Below are positions 34,558 to 42,327 of a stretch of 64,000 nucleotides of DNA, piece after piece. The stretch is from an uncultured Eubacteriales bacterium (lineage in GTDB: Bacteria; Bacillota; Clostridia; Oscillospirales; UMGS1783): assembly GCA_934456365.1 (NCBI GenBank), contig CAKSHC010000003.1:124001-188000 (forward strand). Reading direction: 5' to 3'. The notes under the pieces were generated by a model. It was not told where the DNA came from. It worked only from the letters and a program-made list of their open reading frames with translations, and did not search any database. The position numbers were made by a program, and so were the translations under genes. Every line of letters begins with the position of its first letter. Positions within the stretch are counted from its first letter, which is position 1.

Positions 34558-34672
34558 ATTTTACCACAAAAAAATGCGAAATGCAATAAAAAAGTTGCAA
34601 AACGCATTGACAAACGCCTCCAAAAGGTGTATTTTGGTATTGCAAAACGCAACAGACCGATGCAAAACACAA
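34558..34672. promoter_or_regulatory. Divergent promoters with four 13-bp operator-like sites
   Basis: Sites fitting WTGCAAAACGCAA: 34574-34586, 34595-34607, 34640-34652 (exact), 34660-34672. Minus promoter: TTGCAT (34586-34581), 17 bp, TAAAAT (34563-34558), with site 1 over its -35. Plus promoter: TTGACA (34607-34612), 17 bp, TATTTT (34630-34635), with site 2 touching the -35 and site 3 at the start point. The layout fits a repressor controlling itself and the divergent pair of genes. Confidence 0.8.
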
Positions 34673-34733
34673 CGTTTTTTCGAAAGAAAGGCGAAAAAAC
34701 GAGGGCAAAGGCGAGAGAAGAGGAGGAAAAACG

Positions 34734-35138
34734 ATGGGATTTTTGTGCGAAAACGGCACCGAGTGCGACGGCTGCGGCGCCTGCCTGGAGCAGCTGGAGA
34801 GCTGCGGGGTGTGCGAAGGGATGCTGTATCCTTCGGATCTGGTGGTCAAAACGGAAAAAGGGATGCTCTGCAACCGCACCGAGTGTCTTTTCCGGGCGGC
34901 GATGGAGGATCTGAGCGAGGACGAGCTGCGGGATTATGCCGCGGAATTTCTGCAAGACTTTTTAGAGGAAAACAAATGGGAGCTTTTTGAGGCGGCCACC
35001 CATAAAGGAGTCGCCTTTTGGGAAGGGGGAGAAGGGCCGCTTTTGGCCTTTGCCGAGAGCGATCCGGCTTGTCTGGTCAATTTTTGGCTGGGAAAACGGG
35101 GCTACGAGCGCCAATCCCTGGCCGACGCGCGGGATTGA
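34734..35138 (+). CDS. Small protein with N-terminal Cys cluster, unknown
   Basis: 134-residue protein. The first 50 residues hold eight Cys, including CDGCGACL and CGVCEGM, a likely metal-binding module; the rest is acidic and probably helical. GAGGAGG precedes the ATG at 34734. It is the first gene driven by the operator-controlled promoter opposite the S24 repressor. I do not recognise the family. A DNA-damage or prophage-related role would follow only from the context. Confidence 0.65.
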   Translation: MGFLCENGTECDGCGACLEQLESCGVCEGMLYPSDLVVKTEKGMLCNRTECLFRAAMEDLSEDELRDYAAEFLQDFLEENKWELFEAATHKGVAFWEGGEGPLLAFAESDPACLVNFWLGKRGYERQSLADARD

Positions 35139-35153
35139 AAGGAGGGGATCGGG

Positions 35154-35456
35154 ATGTTTCGCAAGTATCGCGGGATGCGGATGACCTACGAAAAGCAGGG
35201 GCTGATCTTTTTTCTTTGCCGCAATTTCGGATCGCTTCCGCCGGGAGTGCGCCGGCGCATCGAACGGGTGGCCGAGGAGGTGGCGGGGGAGGAAAAGGCC
35301 GTTTTGCTGGCGCTTCTGACCGGCCGGCAAAGCGCCCGCCATTTGAGCATGACCCGCTACATCAACCTCAACCGGCTCTATGCCTGGCGCAGGGCTTTCT
35401 ACGAGCGCTTTTTTGAGCAAAAAGAGAAAAACCCCGGGAAGGGCAATGAGGAATGA
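35154..35456 (+). CDS. Small basic protein, possible phage-type late regulator
   Basis: 100-residue basic protein. The C-terminal half (LLALLTGRQSARHL, then YINLNRLYAWRRAFYERFF) resembles the HTH-like ends of small phage transcription activators, where a LY-x2-RR-x-FY pattern is common; this is a weak visual resemblance. AAAGGAGGGG precedes the ATG. It follows the Cys-rich gene by 15 bp in the same transcript. Confidence 0.6.
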   Translation: MFRKYRGMRMTYEKQGLIFFLCRNFGSLPPGVRRRIERVAEEVAGEEKAVLLALLTGRQSARHLSMTRYINLNRLYAWRRAFYERFFEQKEKNPGKGNEE

Positions 35457-35545
35457 GGAGTGATGAATGAGAAATTAAGGAAGAAATGGAAAAAGGGCAA
35501 TGAGGAATGATAAATAAGGGATGAGAAATTAAGGAAGAATGGGGA
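35446..35545 (+). repeat. Purine-rich minisatellite-like repeats
   Basis: GGGCAATGAGGAATGA occurs twice (about 35440 and 35497) and TGAGAAATTAAGGAAGAA also twice, in a roughly 57-bp period. The repeat covers the end of the small basic gene and the space before the terminator. No gene is seen in it. Confidence 0.65.
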
Positions 35546-35553
35546 AAAAGAGA

Positions 35554-35587
35554 GGGCCGCTTCTTAGGGAAGCGGCCCATTTTTATT
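35554..35587. terminator. Terminator between convergent genes
   Basis: A 10-bp perfect stem GGGCCGCTTC/GAAGCGGCCC (35554-35563, 35569-35578) followed by ATTTTTATTT. Confidence 0.8.
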
Positions 35588-36457
35588 TGGATTTTTCGCG
35601 CACGGCGATCCAGATTTCGCAGAAGTAGTTGGGATCGCTGGTATCGGCCGAGGAATAGACCTCGAACTCGACGCTTTCGGCGTATTCATACTGGGTGCTT
35701 TGGGGGAAGAACTCGGTGACGATGCGGTGGTAGGTTTCGATGAAGGCTTCGGGCATTTTGCCGCGGCTTTGGAAGACGGCGTAGGTCTGGGCGGGGATGT
35801 CGACGATCTCGAGGTCGGGATCGACGGGGCGGCCGTCGTATTCCACGCCGATGCCGTAGGGGAACTGCTTGCCGTTGAGCTGCGAGGAGAAGCAGATGCC
35901 GAGCAGGCCTTTCATCACGGGGTTTTGCGGCAGGCAGGCGATCAGGCGGGAAAGGGTTCCGTTTTGCCCGAGAGTTTGCCAGAGGGCAGTGATATCCGGC
36001 GTGGCGGCGCCGGACTGGGGTTTGCCGACGGGTTCGCGCTTGCAGACCACCCGGAAAGCCCCTCTTTTTTCGATTCTGTAGTCCATTCTGTTAGGGTGAG
36101 TTTGACAGAGAGGGGGGTGAAGATCCGGATTTTGCCGCCGCGGCGGGCTTCGCTGGGGGTGACTCCGTGGAAGCGGGCAAAGGCGCGGGAAAAGCTTTCC
36201 GGGGAATCGTAGCCGTATTTCAGGGCGAGATCGATGATTTTTGCGCGGCCCCGGGCCAGCTCCTCGCCGGCGAGCGAGAGGCGGCGCATACGGATATAAT
36301 CGCCCAACGAGAAGCCGCACAGGACGCTGAAGATCCGCTGGAAATGGAAGGGGGACGAATAGGCCTGTTCGGCCACCGTTTCCAAATCGAGCTCTTCGGT
36401 GAGGTGGGCTTCCACATAGTCGATCGCTTGCTGGATACCGGAAATCCAATCCATCAT
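35583..36457 (-). pseudogene. AraC regulator with effector-binding domain, frameshifted
   Basis: N-terminal AraC double HTH (LDLETVAEQAYSSPFHFQRIF and ALKYGYDSPESFSRAFARFHG, residues about 20-110) and a C-terminal GyrI-like effector-binding domain (MDYRIEKRGAFRVV to IAVREKSK) are in different frames. Adding one base near 36085-36100, for instance in the GGG at 36094-36096, fuses them into a 291-residue regulator of the normal AraC/GyrI-like layout. The upstream frame alone would end in a foreign Ser/Pro tail. AAGGGAG precedes two adjacent ATGs (36457, 36454). No ribosome binding site precedes the internal ATG at 36086, arguing against two genes. Confidence 0.8.
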
Positions 36458-36534
36458 GGCACTCCCTTTCTGCTCGTTCAGTTTACCCGATCGGCGGGAC
36501 GCTTTCCCGACTTTTTCTGCTTTCTTCTGTCAGG

Positions 36535-36828
36535 TCACAGGGACCAGAGGGCTTTTTTCAGGTCGACGCGCTCGCCGCAGAAGGGGACGCCCTCGCCCAA
36601 AAGGAGGCTTTTCTGATTGAAAAAGCCGGGGGCGAGGCGGCCCTGGGCATTGACCACGCGGTGGCAGGGGTAGCGGCCGTAGAACTCGGCGCGGCTGAGG
36701 ACCCGGCCGACGAGGCGGGAATTCTGAGGGCGGCCGACGAGGCGGGCGATCTGCCCGTAGGTGGCGACCCGGCCCTCGGGGATCTCCTCCACGACCGAGA
36801 GGATCTGATAGATCAGGCGTTCGTCCAT
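36535..36828 (-). CDS. MGMT-family (Ogt C-domain-like) alkyltransferase protein
   Basis: 97-residue protein equal to the DNA-binding/active-site domain of O6-alkylguanine-DNA alkyltransferase alone. It has the Arg-finger helix region YGQIARLVGRPQNSRLVGRVL and the active-site motif YPCHRVVN with the Cys retained; the alkyltransferase-like (ATL) proteins of this length usually carry Trp there. It could therefore be a minimal active transferase or a damage-sensing protein. AAGGAG precedes the ATG. Divergent from the MarR gene. Confidence 0.88.
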   Translation of the reverse strand: MDERLIYQILSVVEEIPEGRVATYGQIARLVGRPQNSRLVGRVLSRAEFYGRYPCHRVVNAQGRLAPGFFNQKSLLLGEGVPFCGERVDLKKALWSL

Positions 36829-36884
36829 TGGCTTTCTCCTTTTTTTTCAGGATAACAGGCCGGGCGGAAAAAGGCAAGTTTTTC

Positions 36885-36928
36885 TTGACAGAGGGGCGGA
36901 AGGAGCGTATACTATTCTAAAATTAGAA
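36885..36928 (+). promoter_or_regulatory. MarR-tauE promoter and palindromic operator
   Basis: TTGACA (36885-36890), 17 bp, TATACT (36908-36913). The palindrome TTCTAA-AA-TTAGAA (36915-36928) begins two bases after the -10 and would cover the start point, the usual place for a MarR autorepressor. Confidence 0.78.
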
Positions 36929-36942
36929 GAATGGAGCCGAAG

Positions 36943-37380
36943 ATGACAGGATTGGAAACGATGGCCCTGGGGCGGAAGCTGGGGCATGTATACGAAGAGC
37001 GGCTGCGGCCGGTTTGCCGGAAATACGGACTGACGCGCAGCGGGATGGACGTTTTGCTCTTTTTGGCGAATCATCCGGAGAACAACACGGCGCGGGATCT
37101 GTGCGCGGTGCGGGGGATGAAAAGCGGAATCGCCTCGGTGGCGGTGGACGAGCTTTTAGAGAAGGGGCTTTTGCGGGTGGAGGTGGACGCAGAAGATCGG
37201 CGGCTGCGGCGGCTGTGGCCAACGGCGGGAGCGCTTTCTGTGATTCGGGCAGGGCAGGCGGTGCAGAAGCAGTTTGCCGCCCAGCTGGGGCGCGGGATCG
37301 ACGAGGAAGACCGGGCTGTTTTTGAGCGGGTTTTGGCGCAGCTCGGGAAAAATGCGGAAGCGATGCGGAGGGACGACTGA
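36943..37380 (+). CDS. MarR-family transcriptional regulator
   Basis: 145-residue winged-helix regulator: LTRSGMDVLLFLANHPENNTA, the recognition helix region MKSGIASVAVDELLEKGLL and the wing with DAEDRRLRRLW. The ATG at 36943 has GGAG six bases upstream; an earlier in-frame ATG at 36931 is less well placed. Its stop overlaps the next gene's ATG by one base. Likely represses itself and the TauE-like exporter through the palindrome in its promoter. Confidence 0.88.
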   Translation: MTGLETMALGRKLGHVYEERLRPVCRKYGLTRSGMDVLLFLANHPENNTARDLCAVRGMKSGIASVAVDELLEKGLLRVEVDAEDRRLRRLWPTAGALSVIRAGQAVQKQFAAQLGRGIDEEDRAVFERVLAQLGKNAEAMRRDD

Positions 37381-38147
37381 TGTGGGAGAAGATTCTGGTT
37401 GGAGTTTTGGCGGGGCTCGGCGCGGGGCTGGGCACGGGCTTTGCGGGGATGAGCGCGGCGGCTGTGATCGCGCCGATGCTGACGACCTTTTTGGGGATGG
37501 ATCCTTATCTTGCGGTGGGGGTGGCTTTGTCGAGCGACGTTCTGGCGAGCGTGGCGAGCGCCTACACCTACGGCAAGAACAAGAATCTGGACATTCGCAA
37601 CGGGGCGATCATGATGGCGGCTGTTCTGGCGATGACCGTTGTGGGGAGCTTTGTTTCGAGCCTGGTGCCGGGGGCGGCGATGGGGAGCCTTTCGGTTTTT
37701 ATGACGATGATTTTGGGCGTGCGGTTTCTGGTGCGGCCGGTGACCGAGCCCAAGGCGCGGTTTGCCTCCGCGACGGCGAAGCAGAAGGCGATCCGTTCGC
37801 TTTTGGGCGGGGCGCTGGTCGGGTTTATCTGCGGCTTTGTGGGCGCGGGCGGCGGCATGATGATGCTGTTGGTTCTGACCTCGTTTTTGGGCTATGAGCT
37901 CAAGACGGCGGTGGGGACGAGTGTGTTTATCATGTCGGCGACGGCTTTGACGGGGTCGATCAGCCATTTTGCTTTGGGCGGGCTGCCCGATCTGCTGGTT
38001 TGGGGGGTGTGCGTGGGGAGCACGCTGGTGTTTGCCCTTTTAGCGGCCCGGATCGCCAACCGGGTTTCGGCCAAGACGCTCAACCGGGTGGTGGGCGCGC
38101 TTCTGGTTTTGCTGGGAGTGGTGATCCTCGGGGTAAAATACCTTTGA
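37380..38147 (+). CDS. TauE/SafE-family membrane exporter
   Basis: 255-residue membrane protein with eight predicted helices and the two internal repeats of the family: GLGTGFAGMSAAAVIAPML and GFICGFVGAGGGMMMLLVL. These proteins move small sulfur- or organic anions. It is co-translated with the MarR regulator. Substrate is unknown. Confidence 0.88.
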   Translation: MWEKILVGVLAGLGAGLGTGFAGMSAAAVIAPMLTTFLGMDPYLAVGVALSSDVLASVASAYTYGKNKNLDIRNGAIMMAAVLAMTVVGSFVSSLVPGAAMGSLSVFMTMILGVRFLVRPVTEPKARFASATAKQKAIRSLLGGALVGFICGFVGAGGGMMMLLVLTSFLGYELKTAVGTSVFIMSATALTGSISHFALGGLPDLLVWGVCVGSTLVFALLAARIANRVSAKTLNRVVGALLVLLGVVILGVKYL

Positions 38148-38170
38148 AAAATACGGACGGTTGAAAAAGA

Positions 38171-38206
38171 AAAAGACGAACGCGGGGCGTTCGTCTTTTG
38201 TTTTTT
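38171..38206 (+). terminator. Terminator after tauE
   Basis: A 13-bp perfect stem AAAAGACGAACGC/GCGTTCGTCTTTT around GGG, then TTTTTT. Confidence 0.9.
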
Positions 38207-38213
38207 GGGGAAA

Positions 38214-38253
38214 GGAACGAGCAGCGGCTTCTGAGGAAGCGGCTGCTCGTTCC
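38214..38253. other. Second stable hairpin without clear T-tract
   Basis: GGAACGAGCAGC pairs with GCTGCTCGTTCC and an inner GCTTC/GAAGC stem sits on a G-G mismatch. It follows the terminator directly. It could be a small RNA or a second terminator; not resolved. Confidence 0.4.
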
Positions 38254-38302
38254 GGATTTTATGGGGATTGATGTGGTTGTCGTTTTTGAGAAAGGGGTGT
38301 GG

Positions 38303-38847
38303 TTACAGATCGAGAAAAATTCCTCTTCTTCTGTTATAGATGCTAATGTGGTATAACTGGGTAAAAATAAGCGATTTTAATTTTTCGACCTCTTCTTGTT
38401 GGTATGAGTTGTCATACTCCTTTTTTAGATAGCCGTTGTCCAAAGCACGAATGTAATGAGAAATTGTTTCGATCAACACTTTTTTTGATTAGAAAACTCC
38501 TCCTGGGGAAAGAGCATTTTTCCTCGTTTTTCTGATATATGGAAGACATTTTTATTGAGAAAGGCGCGCAGATTCTTTGGAAGAGAAATGCTCAAATTCT
38601 TGTTATCTTTCGGATATTTGTTTTCGTCCAGATAACGACGATAATGAGAGTCATCCTGATTTTTTGAGCAAGGCTGGTCTGAAAAAAAGTCGGATAGAGC
38701 GCGCATATACAGCGCTGTGCAAGTAATCCAAAGATTTTGCCGGGTATCTCCTTCGGGATAGGAAAAAGAACACAGATACAGGAACAAATAGAATTCGTTG
38801 AATATCTGGACAAAGGGGTTATCACAGGTGTCTAATGTTTGGCCCAT
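38303..38847 (-). pseudogene. AT-rich hypothetical gene, frameshifted
   Basis: Unknown protein, about 181 residues if intact. The upstream frame (from the ATG at 38847) runs to FSNQKK and would then stop. Adding one base to the T7 run at 38480-38486 continues it as VLIETISHYIRALDNGYL to a stop at 38303-38305 (ending IFLDL). It contains aromatic-rich helices (FNEFYLFLYLCSF, ALYMRALSDFF). Composition is far more AT-rich than both neighbours, suggesting transfer. AAAGG is the only ribosome-site hint. I do not recognise the family. Confidence 0.65.
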
Positions 38848-38907
38848 TTTTTACCTTTCATGAAGACATAGCGGGCCGGGCGCGAAGCGCCTGGGCTGCT
38901 TTTTTTG

Positions 38908-39561
38908 TTAGCGGAGGTCGCAGGCGGCGGCGCGGCGGCAGGAGAGGCGGTAGGCGCGCCAGATGAGCAGGGCGGAGAGGAGGGCGAGGGCCGCGGCGGC
39001 GAGGGCGCGCAGGGGGAGCGTTTGGGGATCGAGGGAGCCGAGGGCGGCGAGGCCGGGGAAATGGGGGAGGGCTTCGGCGGCGGCGACGACGGCGAGAGAA
39101 ACGAGGATGAAGCGGACGAAGGGCATGCCGAAGCGTTCGCCGGTGCGGAAGAAGCCGGCGAGGAAGACGCGGAAGAAGAGGGCGATCATGAGGAGGGACG
39201 CGCCGAAGAAGAAGAGGTTGGGAGGCAGGAGGGGGTTGGTGCTGTAGGGCGGGTTTGCCTGCCAGAGGAGGCGCAGGGCGGCGAAGGCCGCCTGGAGCAG
39301 GAGGCCGACGGCGAGGTAGGCGCCGGAGAAGGCGAATTTACCGCGCACGATCCCGTTTTTGGGCAGGGGGAGGAGGGCGGTGAAGAGGAGGTCGTGGGTT
39401 TCGCGGACGGTTTGGAAGGACTGGAAGACGCCGAAGGCGAGGAAGTAGGTGGAGATGAGGATGGGATAGCCGGGGATGAGGACCATGGCGGCGGCGAGCA
39501 GGAAGAGATAGGCATAGGGGGCGGCGAAGAGGCGCAGCTCCTTAAAGAGAAGATTTTTCAT
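38908..39561 (-). CDS. ABC-2-type transporter permease
   Basis: 217-residue membrane protein with about six helices, resembling the ABC2_membrane_5 family (ELRLFAAPYAYLFLLAAAM, ETHDLLFTALLPLPKNGIVRGK). Its start overlaps the ATPase gene by 20 bp. The sense strand is strongly C-rich, giving an extreme G excess on the plus strand. Confidence 0.82.
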   Translation of the reverse strand: MKNLLFKELRLFAAPYAYLFLLAAAMVLIPGYPILISTYFLAFGVFQSFQTVRETHDLLFTALLPLPKNGIVRGKFAFSGAYLAVGLLLQAAFAALRLLWQANPPYSTNPLLPPNLFFFGASLLMIALFFRVFLAGFFRTGERFGMPFVRFILVSLAVVAAAEALPHFPGLAALGSLDPQTLPLRALAAAALALLSALLIWRAYRLSCRRAAACDLR

Positions 39562-40390
39562 ATTTGGCCTCCGAAAAGAGAAGGATTTCCTCGAGGTCGG
39601 CTTTGCGGGCGCCGGGGAAGAGGGATTGGGCTTTGGCGGGGATGAGGGCTTCGGATTCGCCGCCGCGGGTCAGGGACGAGAGGACGGCTTTTTCCGCTTC
39701 GGGAGAAAGGGCGGCGGGCAGGGGGGCGACGCAATAGGCTTCGCGCAGGGAATGGACCGACTCGTCGAGGCAGAGGCGGCCGCGGGAGAGCAGGAGGACG
39801 CGCTCGGCGGCGCGGTCGATGTCGGTGAGGATATGTGTGGAATAGAGGATGGCGACGCCGTTTTGGGCTTCTTTTGCGAAGAGGGCGACGACCTCCTCGC
39901 GGGAGAAGGGGTCGAGGCCGGAGGTGGGCTCGTCGAGCAGGAGCAGGCGGGCGCCGCGGGAGAGGGCGAGGGCGAGCTGGAATTTGATCTTCATGCCGGT
40001 GGAGAGCTGGGAGGGGGATTTTTTCTCATCGAGGCCGAAGCTTTGGCAATAGCCCTTCCATTTTTCCTCGTTCCAATCGGGGAAGAAGCGGGCGAGGACG
40101 GCGGCCTGGGCGCCGATGGGGGTGCGGGGGTAGCAGACGGCGTCGCCGCTGGCGAAGCCGACGGTGGACGGCAGGGCGACTCCGGGCGTTTGCTCGGCGC
40201 CGAAGAAGGAGACCGAGCCGGCATCCTTCCGGGCGAGGCCCAGGAGGGAGCGGAGGGTGGTGGTTTTGCCGGCTCCGTTTCTTCCGACAAAGCCGACGAT
40301 CTCGCCCTCGCCGATCGAGAAGGAGAGGGGGCCGAGGGAGAAGGAGGGGTAGGCCTTTTCGAGGCCCTGGACGAGCAGGGGTTCATTCAT
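39542..40390 (-). CDS. ABC transporter ATP-binding protein
   Basis: 282-residue ATPase. Walker A GRNGAGKTT, signature LSTGMKIKFQLAL, Walker B LLLLDEPTSGLD and the switch His in STHIL are intact. Partner of the following permease; drug, peptide or membrane-protein export is typical of the family. The start overlaps the AbrB-like gene stop. Confidence 0.9.
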   Translation of the reverse strand: MNEPLLVQGLEKAYPSFSLGPLSFSIGEGEIVGFVGRNGAGKTTTLRSLLGLARKDAGSVSFFGAEQTPGVALPSTVGFASGDAVCYPRTPIGAQAAVLARFFPDWNEEKWKGYCQSFGLDEKKSPSQLSTGMKIKFQLALALSRGARLLLLDEPTSGLDPFSREEVVALFAKEAQNGVAILYSTHILTDIDRAAERVLLLSRGRLCLDESVHSLREAYCVAPLPAALSPEAEKAVLSSLTRGGESEALIPAKAQSLFPGARKADLEEILLFSEAKYEKSSL

Positions 40391-40604
40391 GCTCTTCTTC
40401 CTCCTCGCTGCCGAACATTTTGGTAAAGAGGGTGGAGGTATCGCTGGCGGGCAGGATGGCCATGCCCTTCTTTTTATCGCCGAGCAGGATCAGCGAATCG
40501 CCCGGGGCGATCTCGAAGAGGTCGCGGAAGGCTTTGGGGATGACGATCTGGCCTTTTTCGCCGACCGTGACGGCGGCGGCGCATTTATTTTTCTGGGGGC
40601 GCAT
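40383..40604 (-). CDS. AbrB/SpoVT-type transition regulator
   Basis: 73-residue protein with the swapped-hairpin AbrB DNA-binding domain (VTVGEKGQIVIPKAFRDLFEIAPGDSLILLGD). GGAGG lies 12 bases before the ATG at 40604, slightly long. First gene of the ABC transporter operon. Its promoter overlaps a possible promoter of the phage-like cassette on the other strand, so it might control both. Confidence 0.85.
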   Translation of the reverse strand: MRPQKNKCAAAVTVGEKGQIVIPKAFRDLFEIAPGDSLILLGDKKKGMAILPASDTSTLFTKMFGSEEEEEHE

Positions 40605-40641
40605 GGTATGATGAATCCTCCTTGTGGGAAAAGTTATACTT

Positions 40642-40698
40642 ATTATACTGCGATTTTGGAAAAAGTCAAGTTTAACTGACTTTGCTATTTGGTAGAAT
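40642..40698. promoter_or_regulatory. Overlapping divergent promoters (AbrB operon / phage cassette)
   Basis: Minus strand: TTGACT (40669-40664), 16 bp, TATAAT (40647-40642) for the AbrB-ABC operon. Plus strand: TTTAAC (40671-40676), 16 bp, TAGAAT (40693-40698) before the phage cassette; this one is weaker. The two -35 regions are adjacent, so one bound protein would affect both. Confidence 0.6.
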
Positions 40699-40726
40699 GG
40701 GGGCACGCTGGAGGGAGGGGAAGCGG

Positions 40727-40993
40727 ATGAAGAGAGCGGACGGACGGGAGCGGCTGCGGCGGGCTTTTTCGGAGGTGATGCCGCTGGCGTTGAGCGAGGA
40801 AGCGGCGGCGGAGGTATGCTCGGCGTTTGCCAAGGCGCCGAAGAAGATGACGGTGGCACAGGCAATCGCGATGGCGCAGGTCAAGAAGGCGCTGACGGGG
40901 GACAGCAAGGCCTATGAGACGATCCGGCAGACCCTGACGGAGGAAGGCGGGGAGCCGGGCGGGGTGTGCGTGGAGGTGGAAGAGCTTTCATGA
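40727..40993 (+). CDS. Possible phage terminase small subunit
   Basis: 88-residue basic helical protein (LRRAFSEVMPLALSEEAA, KMTVAQAIAMAQVKKALTGDSKAYETI). The second half resembles short terminase-linked proteins of Firmicutes phages in which a MAQ..KALxGD segment follows a Thr-rich start; resemblance is by eye. The ATG at 40727 follows GGAGGG and the stop overlaps the terminase ATG (ATGA). Short for a small terminase. Confidence 0.55.
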   Translation: MKRADGRERLRRAFSEVMPLALSEEAAAEVCSAFAKAPKKMTVAQAIAMAQVKKALTGDSKAYETIRQTLTEEGGEPGGVCVEVEELS

Positions 40994-42327
40994 GGATCAC
41001 GGTGACGCCGCGGCAGAAGGCCTTTTTGAATACGGAGGCTTTTGAGGTTTTATACGGCGGCGCGGCGGGCGGGGGCAAGAGCTACGGGCAGGCGGTGGAC
41101 GCGCTTTTGTATGCTCTGCGGTATCCGGGGTCGCGGCAGCTGGTTCTGCGGCGAACCTATCCGGAGCTGGAGCGGTCGCTTTTGCGGGTGGTCTGGGAGC
41201 TTTATCCGCGCACGGCGTTTCGCTATCTGGCGTCGCGGCACGAGGGGCGGTTTACCAACGGGAGCGTGGTGGAATTTGCGAGCCTGGAGGGGGAGCGGGA
41301 CGTTTACAAATTTCAGAGCGCGGAATACGATGTGGTGCGGTTTGACGAGCTGACGCATTTTACCGAGGAGATGTATCTTTACCTTTTATCGCGCATCCGG
41401 GGCACGAACGGATACCCGAAGGCGGTCAAGAGCACAAGCAATCCGGGCGGGGTGGGGCACTCCTTTGTGAAGGCGCGTTTTATTGATCCGGCGCCGCCGG
41501 GGGAGGAATTCGGGCCGGCGGGGGCGCGGCGGATCTTTCTGCCGGCGACGGTGGCGGACAATCCCTTTTTGCAGAAAAGCGATCCCTATTACGAGGAGCG
41601 GCTGCGGCTTTTGCCCGAGCGGGAGCGGCGGGCGTTGCTGGAGGGGTGCTGGGATTTGTTTGAGGGGCAGTACTTTACCGAGTTTGACCGGGGGGTGCAT
41701 GTGGTGGAGCCCTTTGAGATTCCGGGGCACTGGCGGCGGTACCGGAGCCTGGACTACGGGCTGGACATGCTGGCCTGTTTGTTCGTGGCTTTGGACGAAC
41801 GGGGGCGGGCGTATGTTTACCGGGAGATTTACGAGCCGGATCTGATCGTGTCCAAAGCGGCGGGGCGGATTCTGGAGCAGACGCGCGAGCCGATCCGGGA
41901 GACCTTTGCGCCGCCGGATCTTTGGGCGCGCCAACGCGAGACGGGGCGCAGCAGCGCGGAGATCTTCGCATCCTGCGGGGTGCCGCTTTGCCGGGCGCAG
42001 AGCGCGCGGGAGAGCGGGTGGCTGGAGGTGAAGGAATGGCTGGCGATCAAGACGGGGGAGCAGGGGGAGCGGACGGCGGATCTGAAGATCTTTTCCGGCT
42101 GCCGCAATCTGATCCGCACGCTGCCGGCGCTGCTGACCGATCCTGCGAATCCGAACGACGCGGCGCGCACGCCGCACGAGCTGACCCATGCGCCCGACGC
42201 GCTGCGGTATTTTCTGGCGGGGCGGCCGCGGCCGGCGCGAGTGCGGGCGCAGGCGGCGCCTTCGTTTTTTACCCCGAAAAGAACCGGCGATGCGCTGGGG
42301 CGGGGAGAGAGGATACGGGTGGTATGA
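40990..42327 (+). CDS. Phage terminase large subunit
   Basis: 445-residue packaging ATPase/nuclease. A glycine-rich P-loop GGAAGGGKSYG is near residue 25, Walker B is YDVVRFDELTHF, the coupling motif STSNPGG follows, and the nuclease acidic residues lie in RSLDYGLDML and THAPDALRYFL. Length is close to typical. It is intact. Overlaps neighbours by four bases on both sides. Confidence 0.93.
   Translation: MRITVTPRQKAFLNTEAFEVLYGGAAGGGKSYGQAVDALLYALRYPGSRQLVLRRTYPELERSLLRVVWELYPRTAFRYLASRHEGRFTNGSVVEFASLEGERDVYKFQSAEYDVVRFDELTHFTEEMYLYLLSRIRGTNGYPKAVKSTSNPGGVGHSFVKARFIDPAPPGEEFGPAGARRIFLPATVADNPFLQKSDPYYEERLRLLPERERRALLEGCWDLFEGQYFTEFDRGVHVVEPFEIPGHWRRYRSLDYGLDMLACLFVALDERGRAYVYREIYEPDLIVSKAAGRILEQTREPIRETFAPPDLWARQRETGRSSAEIFASCGVPLCRAQSARESGWLEVKEWLAIKTGEQGERTADLKIFSGCRNLIRTLPALLTDPANPNDAARTPHELTHAPDALRYFLAGRPRPARVRAQAAPSFFTPKRTGDALGRGERIRVV

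Noticed and set aside
38871..38906. Terminator for the ABC permease
   Set aside because: The hairpin's T run is on the plus strand while the gene is on the minus strand; no plus-strand gene ends there.
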